Shown here: piece after piece, positions 51,660 through 60,965 of the stretch
Layout of the letters: every line of letters begins with the position of its first letter
Numbering within the stretch: position 1 is the first letter of the stretch
Assembly (NCBI GenBank): GCA_963764235.1
Contig: CAVXRO010000006.1
Span: forward strand, 248,001-312,000
Length of the DNA stretch: 64,000 bases
Direction of reading: 5' to 3'
DNA from: DATFVA01 sp963764235
Lineage (GTDB): Bacteria; Bacteroidota; Ignavibacteria; Ignavibacteriales; Ignavibacteriaceae
The notes under the pieces: generated by a model
What the model was told of the DNA's origin: nothing
The model's input: the letters and a program-made list of their open reading frames with translations, nothing else
Database searches by the model: none
Position numbers and translations under genes: made by a program

Positions 51660-53078
51660 TTATTTCTTTGTATGTTCTTTAATCCAGTTTCCGATTATCT
51701 CCAGCGCTTTGGGGGATATGGTTTCCTCGATTTTTGAGTACTCTGTAGGAGCACCCGTTTCTGAAGTCTGGAATAAATGGTTCAGTTTTGGTATTTCAAT
51801 TACCTTAAAATCCTTGTTCTCCCCTTCCTTTAAGGCTTCCTCAATAATAGGAAGGTTTTGTTGGGGAGGTACCTGAAGATCATTTTCCCCGTTGATTGCA
51901 AGAACAGGCACCTTAACTTTTTCAAGAGTCGGTTTGGGGTCGTAAGTCAGGAAGAATCTAAACCAGGGAGTCAAAAGTGTCTTTGCCTGTTGATTGAAGA
52001 CAGTTTCAGGATCATTTCCGAATTCTTTTTTTTCAGTTGAATCAAGGGATGTATAATAATTTCCGAAAACTGTTTTTATTTTTTCAGCAGCAGCAGCGCT
52101 GTCTTTTTCGTTCTCAACTATATCATAGAATTTCTTTGCCAGTTCAGTACCTGATTCTATTTTTTCCTCACTCATCCCCATCGATTTTTCGATGAGAGCA
52201 CTTTGCTCAATCAAAATTTTTCTTCCGGTTACACCTGTCCCAGCCATAAGAACAATAAAATTGACATCACTGCTTTTTACTGCTGCGAGAGGAGCAATCA
52301 GGCCGCCTTCGCTGTGTCCGATAATTCCTGTTTCATCTCTTCTTATATCCTTCCTGTTTTCCAGATACTTAACTGCTGCGAGAGCATCATCTACGAAATC
52401 CTGTGTGGTTGCAGTGGAGAAGTTTCCGGCCGATTTTCCAACACCGCGGTCATCATATCTTAATACCGCAATTCCCTGCTTGGTCAGGTAATCGGCAAGA
52501 ACAAGAAATGGTTTGTGTCCTAGCAGGGTTTCATCCCTGTCCTGCGGTCCGGATCCCGTTACCAACACAACCGCAGGGAAGGGTCCGTCTTCTTTAGGAA
52601 AAGTCAATGTTCCGGCAAGTTCTATCCCGGCTTCTTTATCGACAAATGTAACTTCCTCCTCATTATACGGGTAGGGTTTCTGAGGAACCTGAGTGCGCTT
52701 GGGCCCTTCAGCCTTTTCTGTTTTTTTGAGAATAAGAGGCCATGCGCTTCCTCCCTGGTGCCATGTTCCCGGTATGCTGTCCCCCTGAAAGATTCCATCA
52801 AAAAATCCTTTGATAGAGGGTATTCCGAAATATACGCTGTCATTTTTGAATGAAGTTGAATCTACTTTGATGCCGTAAGCATTCTGATCAGGACTATCGA
52901 GCGTTGATGTAAGTTGTCCGAGGGTATCTTTAACACTAAAAACTATATGCAGCTCAAAACCGGAGACCTTCAATAACCCCTGCCAGGTTCCGGGAATAGC
53001 ACTGCTATCCGTTTGTGAGAAACCGTCCAGGCTCAAAAAGGCTGTTAATATTGAAAGCAGTATTATTCTTTTAAACAT
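51660..53078 (-). CDS. Secreted alpha/beta hydrolase (prolyl-oligopeptidase-like)
   Basis: 472 residues. A signal peptide (core about 5-18, cleavage near GFSQ) is followed by a beta-rich N-terminal domain (about 25-135) with IPGTWQGLL and IPGTWHQGG repeats. The catalytic domain shows VVLVTGSGPQDRDE near 172, RYDDRGVGKSAG near 206, the nucleophile GHSEGG near 253, the acid in NGENDLQVPPQ near 402 and the base in LNHLFQ near 435, so Ser, Asp and His are all in place. It is probably a periplasmic esterase or peptidase of unknown substrate. Confidence 0.9.
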   Translation of the reverse strand: MFKRIILLSILTAFLSLDGFSQTDSSAIPGTWQGLLKVSGFELHIVFSVKDTLGQLTSTLDSPDQNAYGIKVDSTSFKNDSVYFGIPSIKGFFDGIFQGDSIPGTWHQGGSAWPLILKKTEKAEGPKRTQVPQKPYPYNEEEVTFVDKEAGIELAGTLTFPKEDGPFPAVVLVTGSGPQDRDETLLGHKPFLVLADYLTKQGIAVLRYDDRGVGKSAGNFSTATTQDFVDDALAAVKYLENRKDIRRDETGIIGHSEGGLIAPLAAVKSSDVNFIVLMAGTGVTGRKILIEQSALIEKSMGMSEEKIESGTELAKKFYDIVENEKDSAAAAEKIKTVFGNYYTSLDSTEKKEFGNDPETVFNQQAKTLLTPWFRFFLTYDPKPTLEKVKVPVLAINGENDLQVPPQQNLPIIEEALKEGENKDFKVIEIPKLNHLFQTSETGAPTEYSKIEETISPKALEIIGNWIKEHTKK

Positions 53079-53179
53079 ATTTTCACCTTTGGTTTAAAGA
53101 TTCGTGCCTATTATTAATATCAATTTTTTGGTTACCCTAACTTAATCAGACTCTGTGAGTTAGCAAAAAATATGCACAA

Positions 53180-53509
53180 TCATTCCTGCAGTTTTTTATA
53201 TCTGGTTTCTGTCCGGTCAGGGGATGATAAATAAAGTTCATCATCTTCAAATCTATAATTCATCGTGAACGGGGGAGCGTCGCCGATAGAAAAAGTGATT
53301 GTATTATCCTTTAATTCATACTGACCTTCCTGCCGTCCGCCGTTTGCAAGTATTAAAGTAACCTGGTGGTCGGGGTGGAATTCTATTTCCTTTCCCCGGA
53401 AAGATGTTGAATCAACAGCTTCCCATTTGCCCATTAGTTTTTCGGCATTTGTTGAACTACTGCTCACCTGGCAACAGGCATTCATCAGAATTAGCAGAGG
53501 GATACCCAA
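53180..53509 (-). CDS. Small lipoprotein with N-terminus split between frames
   Basis: 109 residues from a TTG at 53509. The visible start (IPLLILMNACCQ) carries a lipobox ending in L-M-N-A-C but lacks the basic n-region. An ATG at 53531, 3 bp after the rsgA stop with a GGAG site at ideal spacing, opens MKYRIINIG in another frame. Dropping one base of the GGG at about 53509-53511 joins the two into a normal lipoprotein signal peptide. The mature part (LMGKWEAVD, VTLILANGGRQEGQYELKDN) resembles lipocalin-like envelope proteins. Thus the true gene is probably 53180-53531 with a one-base frameshift. Confidence 0.7.
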   Translation of the reverse strand: MGIPLLILMNACCQVSSSSTNAEKLMGKWEAVDSTSFRGKEIEFHPDHQVTLILANGGRQEGQYELKDNTITFSIGDAPPFTMNYRFEDDELYLSSPDRTETRYKKLQE

Positions 53510-53534
53510 TGTTAATGATACGGTACTTCATATT

Positions 53535-54614
53535 TTATCTCCAGGTTTTTTTTCTTTTAAAATATCTTTTAATTTCTCTGTGGAGTCTCTTTTCTTTTTT
53601 CTTTCTCTCAAGATAAATATTCTTATCAATTAATGAATCATAATATTCGCTTTCTTTCTTCAGTTTGAGATAGTTAGCATAATGTTCCTTTGTGATTATT
53701 CCATTTTGTACTGCAGATTTAACAGAACAACCTGTTTCGTGAATATGAGTGCAGTTCTTATATCTGCAATCCGCAGCAAATTTAAAAATATCACTAAAAA
53801 TATCTGTGCTATCTATATTATTATCTGCGAGAGCAAATTCTCTCATTCCCGGCGTATCTATAATAATTCCTCCACCAGGAAGAAGAAAAAGTTCACGCCT
53901 GGTTGTAGTATGTTTTCCTTTACCGTCGCTTAACCTTATATCAGAAACCTTCTGCAGATGATTATTTGTAAGAAAATTGATAATCGATGATTTCCCGACT
54001 CCCGAAGAACCCGTCAGGGCGTAAGTTTTTGCTGGTAAGATAAAGCTTCTTAATTCATCAAATCCGTCGCCAGTCTCACAGCTGATAGAATAAACAGTAA
54101 GATCCTTTGTACGTTCTCTTACTTTGTTCAACGAATCTTCAGGGTTATCGGCAAGGTCATTCTTGTTAATTAATATTACAGGCGTACAGCTGCCTTCTTC
54201 CGCCATAACTATATAACGCTCAAATCTGTTTAAGCTCAAATCTGCATTAAAGCTCTGTACAATAAACACATAATCTATATTTGCCGCTATAACCTGGGTG
54301 CTTGTTTCTTTGCCAGGCATACCTCGCGAGAAATGCGATTTCCTTTTCAATACTTTATGGATGATGCATTTATTTTCACTCTCAAAATACATGAGCGCAA
54401 CCCAGTCACCCGTCTTAGGAAAAGATGAAGTATTTTCAGTATCATACAAAAAGCGGCCCGTTACTTCACCCGGAATTTCTCCATACCTGGTTATGACGCG
54501 GTAGCGCTGCTTATCTTCGGCGGATATCCGTCCCGGTTCAAAACCGGATCTCCGAAAGGTTTCAAATTCGTGGGCAAAAAAAGGGTCAAAGCCGTATTGT
54601 TCGATGTTAATCAA
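53535..54614 (-). CDS. rsgA: Small ribosomal subunit biogenesis GTPase RsgA
   Basis: 359 residues. An N-terminal OB domain is followed by the circularly permuted GTPase, recognisable by the motif order G4 (NKNDLAD, near 150) before G1 (GSSGVGKSS, near 201) and G3 (DTPGMREFA, near 254). The C-terminal zinc site follows: CRYKNCTHIHETGC near 288. It checks late 30S assembly and releases other factors. AAAGGAG precedes the ATG. The small lipoprotein gene follows directly. Confidence 0.96.
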   Translation of the reverse strand: MINIEQYGFDPFFAHEFETFRRSGFEPGRISAEDKQRYRVITRYGEIPGEVTGRFLYDTENTSSFPKTGDWVALMYFESENKCIIHKVLKRKSHFSRGMPGKETSTQVIAANIDYVFIVQSFNADLSLNRFERYIVMAEEGSCTPVILINKNDLADNPEDSLNKVRERTKDLTVYSISCETGDGFDELRSFILPAKTYALTGSSGVGKSSIINFLTNNHLQKVSDIRLSDGKGKHTTTRRELFLLPGGGIIIDTPGMREFALADNNIDSTDIFSDIFKFAADCRYKNCTHIHETGCSVKSAVQNGIITKEHYANYLKLKKESEYYDSLIDKNIYLERKKKEKRLHREIKRYFKRKKTWR

Positions 54615-54846
54615 TTTTATTCTCCTTTAAAAATTTGAGCATTAAATGCTTTTTATAAATGAATGTACGTTAAGGATATAGCACTGAACTTACCGGGGTA
54701 TTAAGCAATATCCGGCATTTGGAGGGTAAATTGATATGTGGTTGTAACTAAAAAATAAGTCTTCGTTTTTTTCTACAACAAAAATAATATAAAATTCATG
54801 ATTGGGCAATATAGGTGTGATAGGGTAGGAGGGAGCTCGATAATAG

Positions 54847-54880
54847 AAAATTCTGCAGGCGTGCTTTCCCGCAGGATTTT
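54847..54880 (-). terminator. Terminator downstream of argF
   Basis: AAAATTCTGC and GCAGGATTTT form a 10-bp stem with one G-U wobble and a 14-base loop. On the minus strand it is followed by a short run (TTTTCTATTA). It lies about 22 bp after the argF stop. Confidence 0.6.
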
Positions 54881-54902
54881 GAGGACGAGATATCTGTCCA
54901 GG

Positions 54903-55835
54903 TTAAATAACCAGCGCCATCACGGCTTTCTGAACATGCAGCCTGTTTTCGGCTTCATCGAATACAATTGAATGCTCTGAATCTATTACCTCAGCGGCAA
55001 CTTCTAAACCGCGGTGGGCAGGAAGACAATGCATAAAAAGGTAATCATCCTTTGCGTTACTGGCAAGTTTACTGTTTACCTGGAAACCTTTAAACCTTTT
55101 CTGCCGATCCTTAGCTTCTGCCTCCTGTCCCATGCTTGCCCAGACGTCAGTATAAATAATATCAGCATTTTTTACTGCCGCGTCCGGATCATCAAGTATC
55201 TCCACTTTGCTTCCCATATACTTAGCATTGGCTTTGGCGTCATTCACAATATCTTTGTTTGGTTTATAACCGGAAGGGGAGGCAATGCTTATGTTCATAC
55301 CGACCTTGGAGCATCCGTTCAAAAGGCTGTGAGCCATATTATTTCCGTCGCCGATGTATGTCAGTTTTAACCCTTTCAGCTCCCGTCGCTTTTCAAGGAT
55401 TGTAAATAGGTCTGTCAGCACCTGGCATGGATGCAGCAGATCGGTAAGTCCGTTGATAACAGGAATCGAACCAAACCTTGCAAGATCGACTACATCCTGG
55501 TGATCGAATGTGCGTATCATAATTCCGTCAAGGTAACGTGAAAGCACTTTTGCAGTATCGGAAATAGTTTCTCCTCTTTTAAGCTGAAGGTCATTGGGTC
55601 CAAAATACATTCCTATACCGCCAAGGTGATAAATACCTGCTTCAAAAGAAACTCTTGTCCTTGTTGAAGGTTTGGCGAAGATCATTCCCAGTGTTTTGCC
55701 TTCAAGCCATTTGTGTGGCTGACCGGTGTGATGTAATTCTTTAAGAGTTTTACTGACATCGAATATCTGATACATCTCTTCAAGAGTAAGGTCATTGATC
55801 GAGATGAGATTTTTTCCTTTCATTGAGACAGCCAT
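54903..55835 (-). CDS. argF: Ornithine carbamoyltransferase
   Basis: 310 residues. The carbamoyl-phosphate loop STRTRVSFE is at 57-65, HPCQVLTD near 134, DVWASMGQE near 229 and HCLPAHRG near 265, all typical of OTCase. It interconverts ornithine plus carbamoyl phosphate and citrulline plus phosphate. The gene lies 24 bp after carbamate kinase, which suggests a catabolic (citrulline to ornithine plus ATP) role rather than arginine synthesis, but the sequence alone does not separate the two. No arginine deiminase is in the window. Confidence 0.94.
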   Translation of the reverse strand: MAVSMKGKNLISINDLTLEEMYQIFDVSKTLKELHHTGQPHKWLEGKTLGMIFAKPSTRTRVSFEAGIYHLGGIGMYFGPNDLQLKRGETISDTAKVLSRYLDGIMIRTFDHQDVVDLARFGSIPVINGLTDLLHPCQVLTDLFTILEKRRELKGLKLTYIGDGNNMAHSLLNGCSKVGMNISIASPSGYKPNKDIVNDAKANAKYMGSKVEILDDPDAAVKNADIIYTDVWASMGQEAEAKDRQKRFKGFQVNSKLASNAKDDYLFMHCLPAHRGLEVAAEVIDSEHSIVFDEAENRLHVQKAVMALVI

Positions 55836-55859
55836 AAAATTTCCTTGTTTTTATTTTAA

Positions 55860-56807
55860 TTATTTTTCTTTTACTATTCTCGTTCCCGCATCATTATCTG
55901 ATAATGCAGAAGATTCGGTTATTATAGTTTCTTTACCGCCATGTTCAACATACTCTATAGCTGCTTCAATTTTGGGACCCATACTTCCCCTGGAAAATTC
56001 GCCCTGTTCCAGGTATTGTTTGGCTTCATCTATAGATATTGTTTCTAGTGCTTTCTGTCCCGGTTTATTAAAATTTATATATGCATTTTTAACATCAGTT
56101 AATATGAAAAAAGCATCGGCATCTATCTCATTAGCCAGGAGGGAAGAGGCGAGGTCTTTATCGATAACTGCCTCGATACCCTGAAGGTATTTTTTCTTAT
56201 CCCTGTATACCGGTACACCGCCTCCGCCGGCGGCAATAACCAGTGCTCCTTTTTTCACAAGGTCTCTGATAATTCTCTTATTTACTATTTCGAGCGGCCT
56301 GGGTGAAGCCACAACCCTGCGCCAGCCCCTCTTACGGGGATCTTCCTTAATAACCCAGTTGTTCGCTCTTGCAAGTAACTCTGCCTCCTCTTTCAAAAAG
56401 AAAGCACCTACAGGTTTGGTGGGTTCCTTAAAAGCGGGGTCATTTATATCTACCAAAACTTCTGTTACTACAGTGATGACATTCCGTCTTATTTTATGTT
56501 CTGTCAGAATATTTTTCATCTGACGTTCAATCATATACCCTATACCGCCTTGTGAATCGGCTACGCAGATATCGAGAGGCATCTTCGGAATTTTATACTG
56601 GTTATAACCTGCTTCATTCCGCAGGAGGATATTTCCTACCTGGGGACCGTTGCCATGGGTGATTACAATATTGAAGTCCTTCTTTAAAAGCTCAACGAGA
56701 TTAACTAAAGTGTTATATGTGTTCTTTTCCTGCTGTTGAATTGTTCCTATCTCATTTCCCCTGATAAGAGCATTTCCGCCAAGGGCAACAACTGCAATTT
56801 TCTTCAT
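55860..56807 (-). CDS. arcC: Carbamate kinase
   Basis: 315 residues. The amino-acid-kinase fold shows VVALGGNALIRG at the N-terminus, VITHGNGPQVGNILLRNEAG near 48, VVASPRPLEIV near 160, AGGGGVPVYRD near 192 and KDLASSLLANEIDADAFFIL near 212, ending with GSMGPKIEAAIEYVEHGGKE. It makes ATP from carbamoyl phosphate in fermentative arginine/citrulline/purine breakdown. With argF it forms a two-gene operon. A small hairpin lies just ahead of its ribosome binding site. Confidence 0.95.
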   Translation of the reverse strand: MKKIAVVALGGNALIRGNEIGTIQQQEKNTYNTLVNLVELLKKDFNIVITHGNGPQVGNILLRNEAGYNQYKIPKMPLDICVADSQGGIGYMIERQMKNILTEHKIRRNVITVVTEVLVDINDPAFKEPTKPVGAFFLKEEAELLARANNWVIKEDPRKRGWRRVVASPRPLEIVNKRIIRDLVKKGALVIAAGGGGVPVYRDKKKYLQGIEAVIDKDLASSLLANEIDADAFFILTDVKNAYINFNKPGQKALETISIDEAKQYLEQGEFSRGSMGPKIEAAIEYVEHGGKETIITESSALSDNDAGTRIVKEK

Positions 56808-56816
56808 AACCGCCCT

Positions 56817-56836
56817 CCCGGCACGAATAATCCGGG
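56817..56836 (-). promoter_or_regulatory. Short hairpin next to arcC ribosome binding site
   Basis: CCCGG and CCGGG arms (5 bp, 10-base loop) lie just upstream of the start. The downstream arm runs into GGGAGGG, the Shine-Dalgarno of arcC. It could limit ribosome access but the stem is short. Confidence 0.3.
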
Positions 56837-56989
56837 TATATTTATCTTAATCATAAAAATCGTGGTTTTTTTGACTCCCCTTTACATAAAACATAAAAAA
56901 TCATTTAAAATTGAAAACTGAAACTTATAGCCTGTGGGAGAGAGAATCAAATTTATTTGTGATTTCAAGACCCATTATAGACCCCACCC

Positions 56990-58357
56990 TCAGGCATCAA
57001 GCAGAATTTCTTTTCCGGGTTCAGCAGCGTACACCCTTCGGTTTTTATTTTCTTTAAGGATTGACGCCCCGACCCAGTCAATCGCAGGGGGGTCACCATG
57101 AATGAGGATTATCTTCTCCGGATTCAGCTTATTGACTACTTTAAGCAGGTCCTCTCTTATAGAATGCGCTGAAAAGCGAAAGCTCCTGATTGTACAATTT
57201 ACCTCTGTCTCCAGACTTAATTTAGATAACCTGATTTGCATTCCTTTTTCCGCTGTGGATACAACGAACCCGGGAGTTTCTTTTTCCATATAACCCACAG
57301 TAAAAATCGCAGAATTCTTCTGCCTTAGCCACCGCTGCGCCAGCCTGAATGAGGCAGTCCCCTCTATCATCATTCCACTGGAAGCAAGGACTATGCAAGG
57401 GTGTCTGAAAAATTCCTGAAGATTTTCAACTTCATACAGATCTTTCTGTGGAACCGCACTTAATTCAAATTCCGGATCTTCACAATTAACAACGTAGCGG
57501 TTATAGTCATACGCCCGGCTGATTTTCCTGGAAATTCCCCCTGAATAAATTTCAACTTTTACAAGCCTACCTTTTTCCATCAGCTGCCAGATTAGCTTTA
57601 GTATTTCCTGCATCTTACCTAACGAGAAAACAGGGATTAATATGGAGCCGCCTTCATTTATGATCCTGTTAGCCGCGGATGCAAATCTTTCAGCCTCCTT
57701 CCTCCAGCTGTTGATTTTAGAGGAATCGGTAGATCCGTATGTTGTTTCCATCAGCAGAGTTTCCACCCTGGTTTTCGGCAGCAGAGCTCCCTGCATCCAT
57801 GACTGTGGCTTCAGGTTTATGTCACCCGAATAAAATATCCGGGAACCTTTATGCTCAATCATGATAGAAGCTGATCCGAGAATATGCCCTGCGTCGTGGA
57901 AGGTAATCTTTATCGGCTCATTATCATTATGGGTATATCCTTTTATTTCAAATGTCTCTCCAAGGGCTCTGTATTCAATTGACTGTATGAGCAGATCGAT
58001 TTCTTTATGAGAGTAAATATTAAGTTCGTTTCCTGTGACCTGCCGTGATAATATTGATACTGCGTCGTGGAGGGTTAGTTCAGCCAGGGCTCTGGTTTGG
58101 GGGGTTGCAACTATTCTTAAATATGGATGACGCTGCACCAGGAATGGTAGTCCACTCAGATGATCCTGGTGTGCATGTGAAATCAGAACATAATCAACCT
58201 CCTTATCCTGAAGTAAATCAAAATCAGGAAGAGCTTCTGTTCCCGTCTTCTGGGGGTGCATACCGCAGTCAATTATGATCCCCGTTCCCGATATATTCAG
58301 GTAGTATGAGTTGGCGCCGATTTCTCCTGCTCCCCCTAACGGGATAAACCTTGTCAT
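56990..58357 (-). CDS. MBL-fold beta-CASP RNA-processing-type hydrolase
   Basis: 455 residues, metallo-beta-lactamase fold with a beta-CASP domain as in CPSF73-like RNases. The metal motif SHAHQDHLSGLP (H-x-H-x-D-H) is near 60, HDAGHILGSASI near 150, and YSGDINLKPQSWM near 175. The beta-CASP insertion follows (about 205-340, SILIPVFSLGKMQEIL). The RNA-metabolising signature at the end has IVLASSGMMIEG near 326, FRFSAHSIREDL near 390 and HGDPPAI near 420. Nuclease activity is inferred. Its ATG overlaps the upstream antiporter stop by 4 bp. Confidence 0.92.
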   Translation of the reverse strand: MTRFIPLGGAGEIGANSYYLNISGTGIIIDCGMHPQKTGTEALPDFDLLQDKEVDYVLISHAHQDHLSGLPFLVQRHPYLRIVATPQTRALAELTLHDAVSILSRQVTGNELNIYSHKEIDLLIQSIEYRALGETFEIKGYTHNDNEPIKITFHDAGHILGSASIMIEHKGSRIFYSGDINLKPQSWMQGALLPKTRVETLLMETTYGSTDSSKINSWRKEAERFASAANRIINEGGSILIPVFSLGKMQEILKLIWQLMEKGRLVKVEIYSGGISRKISRAYDYNRYVVNCEDPEFELSAVPQKDLYEVENLQEFFRHPCIVLASSGMMIEGTASFRLAQRWLRQKNSAIFTVGYMEKETPGFVVSTAEKGMQIRLSKLSLETEVNCTIRSFRFSAHSIREDLLKVVNKLNPEKIILIHGDPPAIDWVGASILKENKNRRVYAAEPGKEILLDA

Positions 58358-60234
58358 TCCTTCCTTTCAAGCAGTTCAGCTTCTTTCCGTTTTTCAACCG
58401 GGCTATCTTTTGAAACAAGGCTGATCAGAGTCTGTCCCGGTTTCGGCTCAGGTTTATTTTCAGAAGTATAGACAATAAGATCTTTATCTTTACTGATTAA
58501 AAACATTGGTATAACTTCATCCCCTCCGTTTTCACTTAAAAATTTTCTATAATCATATTCTTCTGTAATAGGAGTCGATTTTATCTTTGAATTCTGATTA
58601 AATTTTCTCAGGAGAAAGTAATATGAATAATTTGTACCGAACAGGATTTTTCCTCTCAGTTCCTCAGAGACTGCTTTCCCCTGTTCCTCCTCCCTTTCCT
58701 CTACAGTTAACTGGTAGACATTACTTCCTCCGAATATCCTTGAGAGATGGAGTGCAGCGAGTGAATTTACTTCTGCATTTGGTGTCAGGGCCAGCAGCTT
58801 TCCAATACCGTTCAGTTCATTCTCGTCAAGAAAGCTCCTGGAGTTGACGCTCCCCTGGTGCGCTTCAAATCCTTTCATCCTTGCTTCGGTTATATTATGC
58901 CTGTTTGTATCGACCATCAAAATTCTATAGCCGCTGTCCTTCAATACAGAAGCAATCTCCCTTGCAAAAGAATGAGCTCCAAGAACAAGACAGCCCTGAG
59001 GATTAAGGTTTGAGAGACCCAGCCATTTTGCAAGCGGTACAGCGCTTAACCCATACACGGTTATGGTGGCCACAATAACAAGAAACATCTCAGGAACAAG
59101 CCGTGAGCCTTCGCTAAAACCCATATTTATCAGTTCGATGGAAAACACCGAGGCAACTGCTGCAGCAACAATTCCCCTCGGTGCCATCATCGAAAGAAAC
59201 AACTTTTCTTTCCAGCTGAATTTTTTTCCGATTGAGGAAATAAAAACTGCTGCCGGTCGTACTATCAAAATTAAAGCAGCGACAAAGATGAAGCTTCCAA
59301 GGTTTAAACTGGCCAGGTCATCAACCTGGAGACGTGCGGCAAGCACGATAAAAAGCACAGATATCAGGAGAGTCCTTAAGTTCTCCTTAAACTCAATTAT
59401 ATGCTTAATGTTTATTTTTCGTTGATTAGCTAAATAAATTCCCATTATTGTTACCGCAAAAAGACCGCTCTCCTCCTGAACCAGGTTAGACATTGTGAAG
59501 ATAAGGACAACCATAGTAAGGCTGGCAGGGTTCTGAAGAAAATCAGGAATGAGATCCTTTTTTATTAAGAACACAATCAGGTATCCGCCAAGCAGTCCGA
59601 TTGAACTGCTTAGCACTACTGATTTCAAAAGCGCAAAACCGATCTGCAGGGTTGCCTCCTGAACACCGCTTGCAAATACAGCCTCAAACACAAGGATAGC
59701 CATTAGGGCTCCTATGGGATCATTAATTATTCCTTCCCACTTAAGTATTGAGTTTATCTGTCCTTTGGGTTTGACATGTCTGAGAATAGGAAGAATTACA
59801 GTGGGACCTGTGACAACAAGGATTGCCCCGAACAAAAAAGACAGCAGCAATGAAAAGTTCATTATATAATAGGCTCCAAGAGTAGTCAATATCCAGGTAA
59901 TCAGGATGCCTATTGTGATAAGGTTTCTGATCAATGAACCTACAATCTTCAGTTCGGAAAATCTCAGGTTCATCCCACCTTCAAATAGAATAATGGCTAC
60001 CGAGATAGAAACAAAAGGAAACAACAGGTCTCCGAAAAAGGAATCAGGATGAATGAATCCGGTTAAAGGTCCTGCAATAAACCCGAAAATCAACAACAGA
60101 AGAATAGAAGGGAACCTGAATTTCCAGGCAATCCATTGAGCGAGTACTCCTATTACAACAATGGCTGATAGACTAATAATAAATTTTTCAGTCAATTGAT
60201 TTCCTGTTTTAGAATGGATGAACCAATATAACAT
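58354..60234 (-). CDS. Cation:proton antiporter with C-terminal RCK/TrkA domains
   Basis: 626 residues. About 12 membrane helices (about 20-400) form a CPA1-type Na+(K+)/H+ exchanger core, with SVAIILFEGGMNLRF near 77, LFGAILVVTGPTVILPILR near 135 and MMAPRGIVAAAVASVFSIEL near 350. A cytosolic RCK/TrkA-N domain (about 415-540; CLVLGAHSFAREIASVL, where the usual G-x-G-x-x-G loop is altered) and a short C-terminal ligand-binding part follow. The ATG at 60234 has no ribosome binding site; a TTG at 60195 (residue 14), preceded by AGGA, may be the real start. It is coupled to the beta-CASP gene. Confidence 0.9.
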   Translation of the reverse strand: MLYWFIHSKTGNQLTEKFIISLSAIVVIGVLAQWIAWKFRFPSILLLLIFGFIAGPLTGFIHPDSFFGDLLFPFVSISVAIILFEGGMNLRFSELKIVGSLIRNLITIGILITWILTTLGAYYIMNFSLLLSFLFGAILVVTGPTVILPILRHVKPKGQINSILKWEGIINDPIGALMAILVFEAVFASGVQEATLQIGFALLKSVVLSSSIGLLGGYLIVFLIKKDLIPDFLQNPASLTMVVLIFTMSNLVQEESGLFAVTIMGIYLANQRKINIKHIIEFKENLRTLLISVLFIVLAARLQVDDLASLNLGSFIFVAALILIVRPAAVFISSIGKKFSWKEKLFLSMMAPRGIVAAAVASVFSIELINMGFSEGSRLVPEMFLVIVATITVYGLSAVPLAKWLGLSNLNPQGCLVLGAHSFAREIASVLKDSGYRILMVDTNRHNITEARMKGFEAHQGSVNSRSFLDENELNGIGKLLALTPNAEVNSLAALHLSRIFGGSNVYQLTVEEREEEQGKAVSEELRGKILFGTNYSYYFLLRKFNQNSKIKSTPITEEYDYRKFLSENGGDEVIPMFLISKDKDLIVYTSENKPEPKPGQTLISLVSKDSPVEKRKEAELLERKE

Positions 60235-60298
60235 TTTATTTTAAGTAACCGAATGACTGGGACTTAAGGGGGTAAAGCGGTAATAAAATTCAGGCGGT

Positions 60299-60946
60299 TT
60301 ATTCTTTTATTGCCCAGATAACATCAGATATAATTGTCACGCCCGGCTCAAAAGAGAATTTTAGAAGATAATTCGGATTAAATCCGAGCATATATCTTTC
60401 GATAATGGATTTAAGCCAAGTGATCTCCGACTTAAGCTGCCAGTGATTGCCGTCCTCCGAGTACAACACAATTATGAGTTTGTTTTTAAGATGTTTTCGC
60501 TGCTGCTGCGACTGATTTTTGTAGAGCCACCTTATAAGTTCATCTGTTTTGCTGATTGCTTCATTTATTTTGTAAGGAAATCCTTCCGGGAAAACTGAAG
60601 TTTTATGATCGAACTTCGCTCCCTGAATAGTAAAATCAACCAGCCGGTCTTTTTCATCTAATGCGGGAACAACCCCGGGCATTGAACAGAATATTTTTTC
60701 AACTGCGTAGGCCGACCAGAAGTTATACCACCTGTTCAAAGCATAATTAGAAATATTTTCATGTTCGTCGTCTTTACCGAACCTGTTTTTGATTTCAAAA
60801 AGTACTTTATCGAATACAAGTTCCTGGTAAACGAAGTTTGTCAGTTTATCATACCGATCGTTTTGTTTCCGTCCCCATTTGTAAGGATAAACCAGCCTTT
60901 TTTTAAGTTCCGATTCTATTTGTGAAATTTCGGGTTTCATAATCAT
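60299..60946 (-). CDS. Putative type II restriction endonuclease
   Basis: 215 residues, no membrane segment. A PD-(D/E)XK-like site is visible as LVDFTIQGAKFDHKTSVFP: Asp104, then Asp113-His-Lys115, in the usual strand-turn-strand setting. A helix with Glu83 lies ahead. The gene lies 19 bp after a DNA methyltransferase gene on the same strand. Endonuclease identity is inferred from the motif and from this methylase-nuclease pairing; I cannot name the recognition site. Confidence 0.72.
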   Translation of the reverse strand: MIMKPEISQIESELKKRLVYPYKWGRKQNDRYDKLTNFVYQELVFDKVLFEIKNRFGKDDEHENISNYALNRWYNFWSAYAVEKIFCSMPGVVPALDEKDRLVDFTIQGAKFDHKTSVFPEGFPYKINEAISKTDELIRWLYKNQSQQQRKHLKNKLIIVLYSEDGNHWQLKSEITWLKSIIERYMLGFNPNYLLKFSFEPGVTIISDVIWAIKE

Positions 60947-60965
60947 ACATTATTCCCTGCCTCAT

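Noticed and set aside
55014..55370. 118-codon plus-strand ORF inside argF
   Set aside because: Antisense to argF, whose active-site motifs are intact; no independent support.
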